Positions 1-7,982 of a stretch of 42,017 nucleotides of DNA are shown piece by piece; position 1 is the stretch's first letter, and every line of letters starts with the position of its first letter. Under the pieces are notes generated by a model. That model was not told the origin of the DNA and did no database searches. It saw nothing but the letters and a program-made list of their open reading frames with translations. The position numbers and the translations under genes are program-made. The stretch is taken from positions 1-42,017 of the forward strand of contig NZ_QBKP01000024.1 in NCBI RefSeq assembly GCF_003054195.1, in the 5' to 3' direction. The DNA is from Gemmobacter caeni (GTDB lineage: Bacteria > Pseudomonadota > Alphaproteobacteria > Rhodobacterales > Rhodobacteraceae).

Positions 1-2
1 GG

Positions 3-62
3 GTCAAATCCAGCCGATACCGACCAGACGATCAGCTGCTGGCCTTCCTCGAGTCGCTCTGA
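3..62 (+). CDS. C-terminal tail of a truncated protein, possibly a tyrosine recombinase
   Basis: An open frame enters from the left edge and stops at the TGA at 60-62. Its last residues read RYRPDDQLLAFLESL. A tail of this kind occurs in some plasmid-borne tyrosine recombinases next to insertion elements, but 19 residues are too few for a firm call. A perfect 10-bp inverted repeat follows within 15 bases, as at the edge of a mobile element. It could equally be the end of an unrelated protein. Confidence 0.3.
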   Translation, partial: VKSSRYRPDDQLLAFLESL

Positions 63-75
63 ATATGCCGAATGA

Positions 76-123
76 CCGCATGGCCAAGGCCAACGTTCTC
101 AAGCCGGGGCACTGGCCATGCGG
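76..123. repeat. 10-bp perfect inverted repeat at a likely element boundary
   Basis: CCGCATGGCC at 76-85 is the exact reverse complement of GGCCATGCGG at 114-123, with a 28-base loop. It lies between the stop of the left-edge reading frame and the broken start of the next gene. It may be a transcription terminator or part of an insertion-element end. No T-run follows it. Confidence 0.5.
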
Positions 124-145
124 CATAATCCCGATCCCGGCATAA

Positions 146-292
146 TATGCCCTGACCTGCTCCCGGCCGCGCCTCGACGCCTTCGGCGGTGGCGCGCATG
201 TCATCGACCTCGGCGCGCGCAAATCCATCGGCTGGACCAGCAGCCAGCAATGGCTGGCCGCCGCGCTGAACGGGGAGGACGTCGATGCCTGA
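146..292 (+). pseudogene. 3' remnant of a gene coupled to the conserved plasmid protein
   Basis: The frame is open from just after a stop at 143-145 to the TGA at 290-292, with no start codon. It encodes a plausible C-terminus (…VIDLGARKSIGW…, ending LNGEDVDA). It overlaps the ATG of the next gene (285) by 8 bases, the usual spacing of two translationally coupled genes. I read it as the surviving end of an upstream operon gene whose 5' part was lost at the adjacent element boundary. The family was not recognised. Confidence 0.4.
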
Positions 293-929
293 AGTCATCT
301 GCACCACCGTCTACCAGTTCCCCGAACTCTCGGATGCCGCCAAGGAAAAGGCGCGCAGCTGGTATCGCGAACTCGGCCCCCACGACGACTGGTGGGATGC
401 GGTCTATGACGATTTCGAGCGGGTCTGCGACATCCTCGGCATCCGTCTGAAGACCACCCCCGTCCGCCTGATGGGCGGCGGGACGAGGGCCAAGCCCAGC
501 ATCTGGTTCTCGGGCTTCTGGAGCCAGGGCGACGGGGCTTGCTTCGAAAGCTACTGGTCCCACGCCAAGGGCGCGGCCGCGCGCATCCGGGACTACGCGC
601 CCACGGACGCGACGCTGCACGGCATCGCCGACCGGCTGCAGGCCATCCAGCGGCGGAACTTCTACCAGCTCGCTGCCGAGGTCAGCCATCGTGGCTGCTA
701 CTACCACGAATACACCATGTCGGTGGACGTCACGCGGGACAGCCCGACCTGGCAGCCGCCGACCGAAGACGCCGAGGAGATCGTGACCGAGGCGCTGCGT
801 GATCTGGCCCGCTGGCTCTACCGCCAGCTTCAGGCTGAATACGACCACTTGACCTCGGACGAGGCCATCGAGGAGGGGATCATCTTCAACGAGTACACCT
901 TCACCGAAGCTGGGCGACGGTTCGGGTGA
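285..929 (+). CDS. conserved plasmid protein, function unknown
   Basis: 214 residues, beginning MPEVICTTVYQF. The protein is rich in Trp and Tyr (DDWWDAVYDDFERV, WFSGFWSQGDGACFESYW), has no membrane segment, and ends with an acidic segment before the terminal EYTFTEAGRRFG. As I recall, near-identical proteins occur on alphaproteobacterial plasmids and integrative elements and carry the uninformative label 'antitoxin of toxin-antitoxin stability system'; I see no toxin partner in contact with it. The start is set by the 8-base overlap with the upstream remnant. It is real by its coherent composition, but no biochemical role can be given. Confidence 0.8.
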   Translation: MPEVICTTVYQFPELSDAAKEKARSWYRELGPHDDWWDAVYDDFERVCDILGIRLKTTPVRLMGGGTRAKPSIWFSGFWSQGDGACFESYWSHAKGAAARIRDYAPTDATLHGIADRLQAIQRRNFYQLAAEVSHRGCYYHEYTMSVDVTRDSPTWQPPTEDAEEIVTEALRDLARWLYRQLQAEYDHLTSDEAIEEGIIFNEYTFTEAGRRFG

Positions 930-952
930 GAGCGCGGGTGGTTCATTTGATC

Positions 953-980
953 TTTACAAGCGGTCCATATGAACTATGTT
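953..980 (+). promoter_or_regulatory. candidate promoter of the Xre-RES operon
   Basis: TTTACA at 953-958 and TATGTT at 975-980 are separated by 16 bases. If used, transcription would start near 987, which excludes the ATG at 969 and supports the downstream start at 999. This is a consensus match by eye only. Confidence 0.4.
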
Positions 981-998
981 GGAGCCATGGAGGACGCC

Positions 999-1388
999 AT
1001 GTACGTTGCTGAGAAAATCCGGGAACCTGCACAGGTTAACGCCGTCGCGTTGAGAGCTTACGCCCGCGTGGCCGATGCCTGGGGCCTCAACCTGAACGAA
1101 GCGGCTAGCCTTGCCGACATGACGGTGAGCACGTGGAAGCGTGCCAAGAAGCCGGATTTCGCGGGGGAGCTGACCAAGGATCAACTGCTGCGGCTCAGTG
1201 CGGTGATCGGCATCTACAAGTCGCTCGAGCTCTACTTCTCCGAGCCGCTCGCGCGAAGCTGGTTCACCCGACCGAACAACGGCCCGCTGTTCGGGGGCCG
1301 CCGACCGGTTGACACCGCCATCGACGGGGGCTTGCCGCAGATCCTCGCGGTGCGGACCTATCTCGATGCGTTGCGTGGTGGGGCATGA
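999..1388 (+). CDS. Xre/MbcA/ParS-type antitoxin of a RES toxin pair
   Basis: 129 residues from the ATG at 999, which has GGAGG at 989-993. Frame-matched ATGs at 969 and 987 also exist; 969 lies inside the candidate promoter. The N-terminal half is helical and Xre-like (LNLNEAASLADMTVSTWKRAK). The C-terminal half fits the MbcA/ParS/Xre toxin-binding domain (DUF2384): a run containing SAVIGIYKSLELYFSEP, then the GGRRPVDTAIDGGLPQILAV segment typical of the family. In known pairs this domain blocks the RES active site and the complex represses its own promoter. The stop overlaps the toxin ATG by four bases (ATGA), so the two are translationally coupled. Confidence 0.9.
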   Translation: MYVAEKIREPAQVNAVALRAYARVADAWGLNLNEAASLADMTVSTWKRAKKPDFAGELTKDQLLRLSAVIGIYKSLELYFSEPLARSWFTRPNNGPLFGGRRPVDTAIDGGLPQILAVRTYLDALRGGA

Positions 1389-2086
1389 AGCAGACCGAGG
1401 TTTCCGATCGTGGTCTCGTTCGTCTCCTGCCCGCCACCTACCACAAGCCACCGTCCTTGCGGGGTCTCGTCGATACCGATGACGAGATGGAGATTCTGGC
1501 GGAGATCGAGGGCCTGACCAGCGGCCGTCTTCTGGCGGAACGTGGCCGCAACCCGCATCTGGACCCGCGCGAGCTGGCCTGGCAGCGCCGAAGCCGAGAT
1601 TTGCGCATCTATGGCGACAGTCATGTCAACGCGGCCTTCACCTATACCCGCGCCGGCGGAAACCGCTTCAACACCGAGGAGCGCGGCGCGTGGTATTGCG
1701 CATGGGATGTGATGGTGTCCGTCAGCGAAGTGGCCTGGCACCGCACCCGTGAACTCGGCTTTACCGGCAGCTTCCATGACAGCGCTCGCTATGTGGAACT
1801 TCTGGCGGATTTCATCGGGATCTTCGATGATCTGACCGATGAGCCGGAACACCCAGCGCTGCATCCCGATCCGGCTGTCGGCTATCCCGAGGGCCAGAGC
1901 CTCGCCCAACATCTCCGTCGAGCGGGATCCCGCGGTCTGATCTACCCTTCGGTCCGTGCTCCTGCACAGGGCGGGAATTGCCTCGTCTGCTTCGAGCCCC
2001 ACGCCATCCAGAACGTCCGGCCGGGCGCATCCTGGGATCTTGTTTGGGATGGGACGCCGCACTACTCGGTTACGGCTGTTGCTTGA
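1385..2086 (+). CDS. RES-domain toxin (NAD+-degrading family)
   Basis: 233 residues. The three residues that name the family are visible: Arg94 in GGNRFNTEERGAWYCA, Glu115 in VSVSEVAWH and Ser189 in GLIYPSV. Characterised RES toxins resemble ADP-ribosyltransferases and kill or arrest cells by breaking down NAD+. Length and motif spacing agree with a complete protein. It starts inside the antitoxin stop codon. With the antitoxin it forms a complete type II module, of the sort that stabilises plasmids or acts in phage defence; the choice between those roles is inference. Confidence 0.92.
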   Translation: MKQTEVSDRGLVRLLPATYHKPPSLRGLVDTDDEMEILAEIEGLTSGRLLAERGRNPHLDPRELAWQRRSRDLRIYGDSHVNAAFTYTRAGGNRFNTEERGAWYCAWDVMVSVSEVAWHRTRELGFTGSFHDSARYVELLADFIGIFDDLTDEPEHPALHPDPAVGYPEGQSLAQHLRRAGSRGLIYPSVRAPAQGGNCLVCFEPHAIQNVRPGASWDLVWDGTPHYSVTAVA

Positions 2087-2123
2087 CCGGTCAGATTCCG
2101 GGCGCCCTTGGAGGGCCTGAGAA

Positions 2124-2303
2124 ATGAAAGCACCTGGCAGCAACAACCCCGACATCACAAACTTGAAGCCACGCGACTATCAGGCGTTCTTCGAGGATTT
2201 GGCTTCGCCGGCCTCACCGTCCGAGGCGTTGCGTGCTGCTTTTCGTCGACGGAAAGACTTCCCTGTTGGTCTTTTCGGTATCGAGCAAGCCGACGACTCG
2301 TAG
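2124..2303 (+). CDS. small orphan protein (59 aa)
   Basis: An ATG at 2124 with GGAGG at 2110-2114 opens a 59-codon frame ending in two adjacent TAG stops (2301-2306). The product starts MKAPGSNNPDITNLKPRDYQ and continues AFFEDLASPASPSEALRAAF before a basic stretch (RRRKDF). The composition looks protein-like: Pro/Ala-rich, amphipathic, no membrane segment. It lies 37 bases after the RES toxin on the same strand and could be a third gene of that operon or the 5' part of a longer gene cut off by what follows. The family was not recognised. Confidence 0.5.
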   Translation: MKAPGSNNPDITNLKPRDYQAFFEDLASPASPSEALRAAFRRRKDFPVGLFGIEQADDS

Positions 2304-2306
2304 TAG

Positions 2307-2648
2307 TCATCTGTTCCCGTCGATCCACTTCGACATCAGCCCCTTGTCGCGGAAGCATTCGTCCGGGACGGCGCGCCGTTTGATCCGGGCGAGTTTCTCC
2401 GCGAAGGCCACCTGCTTTGACGTAGGCAGCCGGTCCATTTCGGATACCGGCTTCAGCTGGGCCTGCGCCTCGATCCAGGCGCTCAGCGACCGGCGATCCT
2501 GCTGGACCTCCCAGGGCAAGAGGGTCTGATTGCGCAGGGCGAGCGAGCGCGCGTAGGCGATCTGCTTGGGTGTTGCGGGTACCCGGCAGATGCTGTTCCC
2601 GTGCTGGTTGGCCACTACAAGATGCAACCGCCCCGACGCCTGGACCAT
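2307..2648 (-). CDS. protein with a duplicated KQxAxAxxLA…WI repeat, probably a fragment
   Basis: Translation on the minus strand from the ATG at 2648 gives 113 residues containing two copies of a roughly 45-residue helical repeat. The first is PATPKQIAYARSLALRNQ followed by LSAWIEAQ; the second is LPTSKQVAFAEKLARIKR followed by LMSKWIDGN. Units of this type occur at the C-terminus of plasmid-type DNA topoisomerase III proteins, as I recall. Coding-like sequence in the same frame (PLIDARGGWIIETTCL) extends upstream to about 2720 without a clear start, so this may be a 5'-truncated gene or may use a non-ATG start. No topoisomerase catalytic domain is present here. Confidence 0.5.
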   Translation of the reverse strand: MVQASGRLHLVVANQHGNSICRVPATPKQIAYARSLALRNQTLLPWEVQQDRRSLSAWIEAQAQLKPVSEMDRLPTSKQVAFAEKLARIKRRAVPDECFRDKGLMSKWIDGNR

Positions 2649-2874
2649 GCGAAGGCAGGTTGTCTCGATTATCCATCCGCCCCTTGCGTCTATCAGTGGC
2701 GTGGTGAAGGTGTTCTTAAACCAAGCAATATTGTTGCAGCAGACTGAAGTTCTGCAAATCGATCTTGCATCACCGTGACCCGCGTTTGCACCATGCTCGC
2801 ATCGGTAATGCGAACGGGGGCCGCGTTGGCGGAAAGTCAAACTAATGATGCAAGTAGCCCTCGGATTTTCCATG

Positions 2875-3138
2875 CTACGAAATCGATGGCCGAGCGAAAA
2901 TTCTGACCTTTTTCTTGACGATATCAACGTCGAAGCGCGTGATGGAATAGGGATGCTCGTCAAAGGTCATCTCATATTGCCCATCGTTCATGAGCTCGAG
3001 AAAACTTCTTAGGCAAACATCACGGTCGCGGATTTTTGCACTGTCTTGCAGTGTCACTGATGCTCTGAAGCTACGAGTGGGATCTGTGGCCTCTGGCAGC
3101 TCAAGATACTCAGGTCGCTTCATGCAATGCTCCAGCAA
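2875..3138 (-). CDS. hypothetical protein (87 aa)
   Basis: An 87-residue minus-strand frame starts MLEHCMKRPEYLELPE, with an internal start at Met6, and ends VKKKVRIFARPSIS. It alternates charged and hydrophobic residues as a small alpha/beta protein would (MNDGQYEMTFDEHPYSITRF). The base composition here is visibly AT-richer than flanking DNA, as in the hydrolase gene to the right. No family was recognised. It could be a chance frame, though the lack of a competing frame on the other strand favours it slightly. Confidence 0.4.
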   Translation of the reverse strand: MLEHCMKRPEYLELPEATDPTRSFRASVTLQDSAKIRDRDVCLRSFLELMNDGQYEMTFDEHPYSITRFDVDIVKKKVRIFARPSIS

Positions 3139-3279
3139 AGGGCTTGACGCTTGTGATCCTCAGGATGGCTGCGCCTACTTTCCCGTGCAAGCGGTTATGT
3201 CGACCGACGATAGGGCATCTGTCTGTCCGCTTTTGACGCGCGCCCATGAGACCTAATTCTGGTGAACAGGAGATCGCGT

Positions 3280-3885
3280 ATGAATCCTCAGTCAAATATT
3301 TTGGGCGAGCATCAAGAGACCAAAATTTTCTACTGCCATGGTTGGGGGTCGCACTTCGACCCCACCAAGGGGAAAATCCGTAGTCTGGCCAGGATGGGCC
3401 ACGTTTCCGGCATTACAGTCGATTATACCCTGCATCCGCAAACAGTCTTTGAAGACTATACGAGAGTCTTGAAGCAGCGCCCCCAAGCGTTGATCGTCGG
3501 AACAAGTCTGGGTGGCTTTTACGCAGCTTGGCTGGGTGCGGAACTTGGCCTTCCGTTCATTGCGATCAACCCGGCCGTAGAACCGAGCAAAACTCTGCGC
3601 GCCTACCTTGGTCGCGGTGTCAACCATGTCGGAGAGCATTTTGAACTGACAGAAAGCTGCGTGCTGGCCTACGAGGCGCTCAGCTTTCGCCTCGATGGAT
3701 GTGGTACAATTTCCGTCGACTTGGGCGATGAAATCCTGGACGCACAGGCAACGCTTAATCTTGTCAATGGCCGTCTCCCTGTGGTCGCTTTCGAAGGTGG
3801 ATCCCACCGGTTCGACCACATGGAAGACCTGATCGAGAGGCGACCAGATCTGTTTAACCCCCAGCGAACATCCAAGAACACTTAG
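3280..3885 (+). CDS. YqiA-like alpha/beta-hydrolase (esterase family)
   Basis: 201 residues from the ATG at 3280, chosen because AGGAGA at 3268-3273 sits six bases upstream; a GTG at 3262 is in frame but has no such site. The nucleophile elbow GTSLGGFYA puts the catalytic Ser at 76. Candidate partners are Asp150 (LGDEILDA) and His176 (EGGSHRF). The oxyanion strand is IFYCHGWGSHF. Order, spacing and the small size fit the YqiA/YcfP (UPF0227) esterases, cytoplasmic enzymes of unsettled substrate. A second gene on the same strand follows 49 bases later. The AT-richer composition suggests both came in together from another source. Confidence 0.75.
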   Translation: MNPQSNILGEHQETKIFYCHGWGSHFDPTKGKIRSLARMGHVSGITVDYTLHPQTVFEDYTRVLKQRPQALIVGTSLGGFYAAWLGAELGLPFIAINPAVEPSKTLRAYLGRGVNHVGEHFELTESCVLAYEALSFRLDGCGTISVDLGDEILDAQATLNLVNGRLPVVAFEGGSHRFDHMEDLIERRPDLFNPQRTSKNT

Positions 3886-3934
3886 TTCCAGATTGCGGCG
3901 CAAACCTGAAAACGCAGCAACGCAAGGGATCACA

Positions 3935-4324
3935 ATGGCTGAAGAACTTGAAACTATTGACGGAATTGCGCGGCGTCTGAACCGAGACGTGTATTATCTT
4001 GCCCTCTTTGACGATGCGGGTGACTATCGCGATATCTACACGGATATCTCCGAAGCCACAGAATGGCTTGATGCTCATCAGATCGGCTGGAAACTCTGCT
4101 CTGGATTTAGCAAAGACACCGTTTGGCTTGAAGGTGGTCCAGGCTGCATCTTTCTAGATATTCACCCTGAGACGGCCACGGAAGCGATGCACCGGGTCGA
4201 AGCTCATTTCATGAATGCTGATGGCAACCCAGCCGTCCCAGGGTTTGCGCCAGCTGTGCTACGCATCGATGATGCGCGACAGTTTGCCTATAGGGACGAT
4301 CCAGACTACTGGGAAAGATTCTAG
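3935..4324 (+). CDS. hypothetical protein downstream of the hydrolase (129 aa)
   Basis: The start at 3935 (MAEELETIDGIARRLNRD) follows AAGGGA; an in-frame ATG at 3893 lacks a ribosome site. The product is acidic, soluble and cytoplasmic-looking, with many aromatic residues (DVYYLALFDDAGDYRDIYTD) and a C-terminal FAYRDDPDYWERF. It is probably co-transcribed with the hydrolase gene 49 bases upstream. The family was not recognised; the even residue mix and good start region make it a credible gene. Confidence 0.6.
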   Translation: MAEELETIDGIARRLNRDVYYLALFDDAGDYRDIYTDISEATEWLDAHQIGWKLCSGFSKDTVWLEGGPGCIFLDIHPETATEAMHRVEAHFMNADGNPAVPGFAPAVLRIDDARQFAYRDDPDYWERF

Positions 4325-4516
4325 GACTATGCCGACGAAACCGGCACCGTGCGTCAAGCGGATCGGCTTGTGCGCGCCTAAGAGAAGGAGCCCCGGTTGC
4401 TTGGAACCGTCGACCAAATAGCACGGCGAATGCGACCACGCGTCGGCGGATCAGCCAACGCATCTCATATTTAGGGGCAAGATAAATCAAAAAACGCGCC
4501 GCGTCTCGGATTTAAG

Positions 4517-6205
4517 GGCTCTGCCTCAATCTGTGTGGCGGAACGGTAGCATTCTCGCCCGCAACAATTCTGGACCAGCTCGACCGTACATGGCGCGTTT
4601 GAGCGTCTTCAGGCGATTGACCTGACCTTCTGCTTGGCCGTTGCTCCATGGCATCTCGATGGCGTTTTTGACTGCATCGAAGTCCCGGTTCAATGTGCGG
4701 GCAAAGCGCACGATGGGCGCCAGATCGGTTTCGATCGCGTTGTCGATCCATGCTGGGAGCGGGTCTGCTTGGCGGCTGCGCAGGATACCGTTGAACCGCA
4801 TGGCGAGACTTCGCATCGTTGCGAAGGCGGGAGAACCGGCCTTGAGCGCGTCGACTTTCCGCGCCTGATCCGGGGTGAGCTTTCCGCGGGGTTTGATGCA
4901 CAGCGCGGCCGCGATGACCGGGGAAATCGCGTGCCCCGTTTCCGGGTCCCGGATTGGCTTAAGGATTTTGTGCTCTACCTTGGGGCGGCTCCCTTGCTGT
5001 TCCGCTCTTCGCCAACCCGCCAACAGACGCTGCAAATGCGATTGGCTTCCCTCGTAGCCACGTTCTTGGATCAAACGAAACAGGGCGCTGCCAGTTCGAG
5101 TGCCCTCCTTCCAGCTTTGGCTCAGGAACTCTTCAAAGTACCATGGCGATGTCGGCTTCAAAGCGGCCCGCCTGCGGTCCGGTGGTGTCTCGAACTGCAA
5201 CCACTTCGCGATGCTACGACGCGGGAACCCTGTTCGCCGCCCGATCTCGCTGCAGGAAAGCCCCTGATTTCGGAGCGCATGGATGGTGGCGAAAATCTCT
5301 TCCCGAGAAGTCCTGTGCGCAAGGCGTGACTTCAGAAGGCTGCCGGCGGCGGCTAAGTTGTCGGCGTCGGACAGCAGCGCCCTGCCGGTCGCACGGCCGT
5401 GAAGGTTCATTTGCTCCTCGATGGCCTGCCGCAGGTTTTGCACGATATGGAACCGGTCAGCGACCTGCTTCGCCTGCGGTGCGCCTTGCCGTGCAGCCTG
5501 GGCGTAGAGCCCACACCGATCTCTGCTGATCACTTCAACCTCGGGGTGTCGCTTCAGCCAGTTGGTGCAGGTGACGACATCTCGATCTTCGAGAATGTCG
5601 ATGACCACGCGACGCTCCAAATCGACAATGATCGTGCCGTAGGTCTGCGACTTCCGCCAGCTCCAGTCGTCGATCCCAATGACCGTTGGCGACTCTGCGG
5701 CGCCGTGAGCACACCTCTTCAGCTGCCTGAGCACCGTGTCATCGCTGAGCCCAAGGCCCAAACGGTGCAAGAGCCGCTCGGCAGGCCGCCCGCCGGCCGC
5801 ATGCCCAAGATGGCTGACAATCTCCCCGACACGCGAAGTACGACGTGCAAATGGATGCGCAATCGAGGCGATCTGGTCTGAGAAAGTCCGGCGTGGGCAA
5901 GCAGACGCCTGACATCGCCTACGGCAAATCGCTAGATCAACCGTTACCTCGCCTCCATGCGCGGGATAATCCTGCAGCCGCCGACGCCGCCAGCCGTGAC
6001 GTCGGCGTGAATGCAATCCACAGTCTGGGCAAATGCCGTTGGGCGCCAAGACACCGAATACAATCCACCCGCCGCTTTCACTTCGCTCAACGCTTTGAAC
6101 GGCAACATCGCTCCCGGGCGACCAGTGCTTCTTCGAACTCACAACTATCCCTCCTGACATTTCCCAGTTTCAGGATAGTTGCGCCACACAAAGTGAGGCA
6201 GAGCC
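4517..6205 (-). mobile_element. complete ISL3-family insertion sequence
   Basis: Terminal inverted repeats are visible. The left end begins GGCTCTGCCTCA at 4517; the right end finishes with its exact complement, TGAGGCAGAGCC, at 6194-6205. Inside these, the block TGTGTGGCG/CGCCACACA is also shared, so the repeats run about 25 bases with few mismatches. Flanking octamers are GATTTAAG (4509-4516) and GATTAAAG (6206-6213), a 7/8 match to an 8-bp target duplication as ISL3 elements make. The single gene inside is full length. The right side sits on the broken end of a Tn3-family transposase gene. Confidence 0.85.
4526..6160 (-). CDS. ISL3-family transposase
   Basis: 544 residues, complete. The N-terminal zinc-binding part has CPDCGLHSRRRHGW and C…C in CRRRCQASACPRRTF. 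The catalytic core starts at VIGIDDWSWRKSQTYGT (first Asp), has a second acidic site in EVISRDRCGLYA with VADRFHIVQNL, and ends with the glutamate region PWSNGQAEGQVNRLKTLKR. An insertion with a helix-turn-helix (LSCSEIGRRTGFPRRSIAKWL) lies between the last two, as in this family. The start at 6160 lies about 45 bases inside the right terminal repeat and the stop lies nine bases inside the left one, so the gene fills the element. Confidence 0.93.
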   Translation of the reverse strand: MSGGIVVSSKKHWSPGSDVAVQSVERSESGGWIVFGVLAPNGICPDCGLHSRRRHGWRRRRLQDYPAHGGEVTVDLAICRRRCQASACPRRTFSDQIASIAHPFARRTSRVGEIVSHLGHAAGGRPAERLLHRLGLGLSDDTVLRQLKRCAHGAAESPTVIGIDDWSWRKSQTYGTIIVDLERRVVIDILEDRDVVTCTNWLKRHPEVEVISRDRCGLYAQAARQGAPQAKQVADRFHIVQNLRQAIEEQMNLHGRATGRALLSDADNLAAAGSLLKSRLAHRTSREEIFATIHALRNQGLSCSEIGRRTGFPRRSIAKWLQFETPPDRRRAALKPTSPWYFEEFLSQSWKEGTRTGSALFRLIQERGYEGSQSHLQRLLAGWRRAEQQGSRPKVEHKILKPIRDPETGHAISPVIAAALCIKPRGKLTPDQARKVDALKAGSPAFATMRSLAMRFNGILRSRQADPLPAWIDNAIETDLAPIVRFARTLNRDFDAVKNAIEMPWSNGQAEGQVNRLKTLKRAMYGRAGPELLRARMLPFRHTD

Positions 6206-7306
6206 GATTAAAGGGCAACGCGACACCAGGGAATTCCAGCCACAGGACGCGTCGACCGCGCCAGCCATGGCCATGTCATCGCCTTTCGCCAGCAATAACG
6301 TCGCACCCAGAGTTTCGAACCCGGCCAATGTGGCCGCGACATCCGCCTGGGCCTCTGCAACCCGTGCGTCGCAGATCTTCTTTGCATCACGCCAAACAGC
6401 TCCGACAATACGATCATGGGTCTCGACCACGGCGTCGGCGATCGCAGCCATCCATTCAACAACGCAGACAGCCAGGATGGCCAGTCGGCGTGCGCTCGTG
6501 ATGTCCTGAAGGCCATCGGTGAAATACCGTTCACCCTGACGGCGAAGCCGCGTGACCCGGTGCGCAGGAATGTCGGCAAGCACGTCTGGCAACAGTTCGA
6601 TCCCTTGCAGGAATTCAAGCCTGTCGAGCAGGCGATTGGCATCGGCGGAGTTCTTGCCGATCTCAAATTGCCGGAGCCAGACGAACCGGCTGGTGCGCCC
6701 ATCCACCTTTTCGGCAAGCAGGCCGTTAAGGCGCATCCGCATTGTGCTGTCGAGGCGTGCGGCAATGCGGGCGTCGATTCTGCGCTCAGCCGCGACAAGC
6801 GCATCGGCGCAGCATCGCTCGATCGTGGCCGTGCTGGGTAAAATGATCATCCGCCGCCGGCATTCCTCGACAAACCCGCGCACCAAGCTTTCGCTGTTGA
6901 CGGCAACCTCCGCTTCGCGGTCCAGCCAGGCGCGCATTTGCTTTGCGCGCTTACCCTTGAACATCACATACCCATAGATATTGCGCAGGGAGCCAAGATG
7001 TTCGCGCCGCGTTTTCTCGCGGATGGCATATCGCAGAAGATCATCAGGCTGCAGCCCCAGTTGCGCCGCCAGAAACCGGGATATTTCTTCCGGAATTACC
7101 TCACCCGGCCTGAGCAAGCGCCCGGGAAATCGAAACCCGCAAAGCTGAAGCGCAAAGCCGATCTGGTTCTCAGGGCGCCGGCGAGATCTAATATGGGCGA
7201 TGTCGTCGTCATCCAGAATATAGTGCCGCAGCAGCGATGCTTCATCTGTGGGCAAGGCAAAGAGGTTTGCGCGCTGGCGCTCGGTCAAAACCGCTCGGTG
7301 AGCCAT
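6206..7306 (-). pseudogene. tnpA: Tn3-family transposase, N-terminal third only
   Basis: About 365 residues of an expected near-1000. The N-terminus (MAHRAVLTERQRANLFALP) and the segment FALQLCGFRFPGRLLRPGEVIP belong to the DUF4158 N-terminal domain of Tn3-family transposases. The frame runs into the ISL3 terminal repeat at 6205, and the DDE catalytic domain is missing. Minus-strand sequence on the far side of the ISL3 element does not obviously continue the protein, so a deletion probably accompanied or followed the insertion. The transposase cannot be active. It faces away from the resolvase gene, with a short shared intergenic region. Confidence 0.88.
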
Positions 7307-7430
7307 TGGCAGGTACTTTCATCTTCTGGGGCGTCGCGGAAAGTAGACATGGTGAGACCATTCGCTTGCCATGTCTTTTTCAATGTCTCAATATGGAAGT
7401 CGCGCAACCACTTAATCTAATCGAGACCCA
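7307..7430. promoter_or_regulatory. putative Tn3 res region between tnpA and tnpR
   Basis: The 124 bases between the divergent transposase and resolvase genes are where divergent Tn3 elements place the resolution site and both promoters. A perfect 8-bp inverted repeat, AGACATGG (7345-7352) and CCATGTCT (7369-7376), is followed by a second ATGTCT-like stretch (ATGTCTCAA near 7384). Subsite borders cannot be fixed by eye. Confidence 0.5.
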
Positions 7431-7982
7431 ATGGCCAAAGTCGGATACGCGCGCGTCAGTTCAGTAGGGCAATCTTTGGACGTGCAGCGAGAAAAGCTGG
7501 GTGATTGCGACAAACTGTTCGAGGAGAAGCGCAGTGGGACCACCGATGCTCGCCCCCAGCTCAAGCAGTGCCTCGACTATGTCCGCGATGGCGACCAGCT
7601 GATCGTCACCCGCATTGACCGTCTCGCTCGATCCACGCTCCATCTCTGCCAGATCGCCGAGACCCTAAGCGAGAAAGGCGTCGATCTGGTCGTCCTGGAT
7701 CAGAACATCGACACGTCCGACGCGACTGGTCGCCTGTTGTTCAACATGCTCGGCGCCATCGGCCAGTTCGAGACCGAAATTCGAGCCGAACGCCAGATGG
7801 ATGGGATCAAGAAAGCCAAGGACCGCGGGGTACAGTTCGGAAAACGGCCCGCTCTAAACGACGATCAGATCGCGGACCTGCGCGAAAAACGAAAACAGGG
7901 CGCCCTGATCAGAGAACTCATGACCGAATACCGCCTCTCAAAGGCAACGATCTACCGATATCTCGCCGAAAACGGCGCCTAA
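7431..7982 (+). CDS. tnpR: Tn3-family resolvase (serine recombinase)
   Basis: 183 residues, complete. The N-terminal catalytic domain opens MAKVGYARVSSVGQSLDVQ, with nucleophile Ser10 and Arg8. Other conserved blocks are LIVTRIDRLARS, the LFNMLGAIGQFETEI region leading into helix E, and RAERQMDGIKKAK. The C-terminal DNA-binding part, ending LSKATIYRYLAENG, is a helix-turn-helix. The enzyme resolves cointegrates by acting on paired res sites. It is intact although its partner transposase is truncated, so it could still recombine any remaining res copies. Confidence 0.93.
   Translation: MAKVGYARVSSVGQSLDVQREKLGDCDKLFEEKRSGTTDARPQLKQCLDYVRDGDQLIVTRIDRLARSTLHLCQIAETLSEKGVDLVVLDQNIDTSDATGRLLFNMLGAIGQFETEIRAERQMDGIKKAKDRGVQFGKRPALNDDQIADLREKRKQGALIRELMTEYRLSKATIYRYLAENGA

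Noticed and set aside
4209-4490. Minus-strand frame left of the ISL3 element as continuation of the Tn3 transposase
   Set aside because: Translated residues lack the conserved Tn3 blocks expected after the break point.
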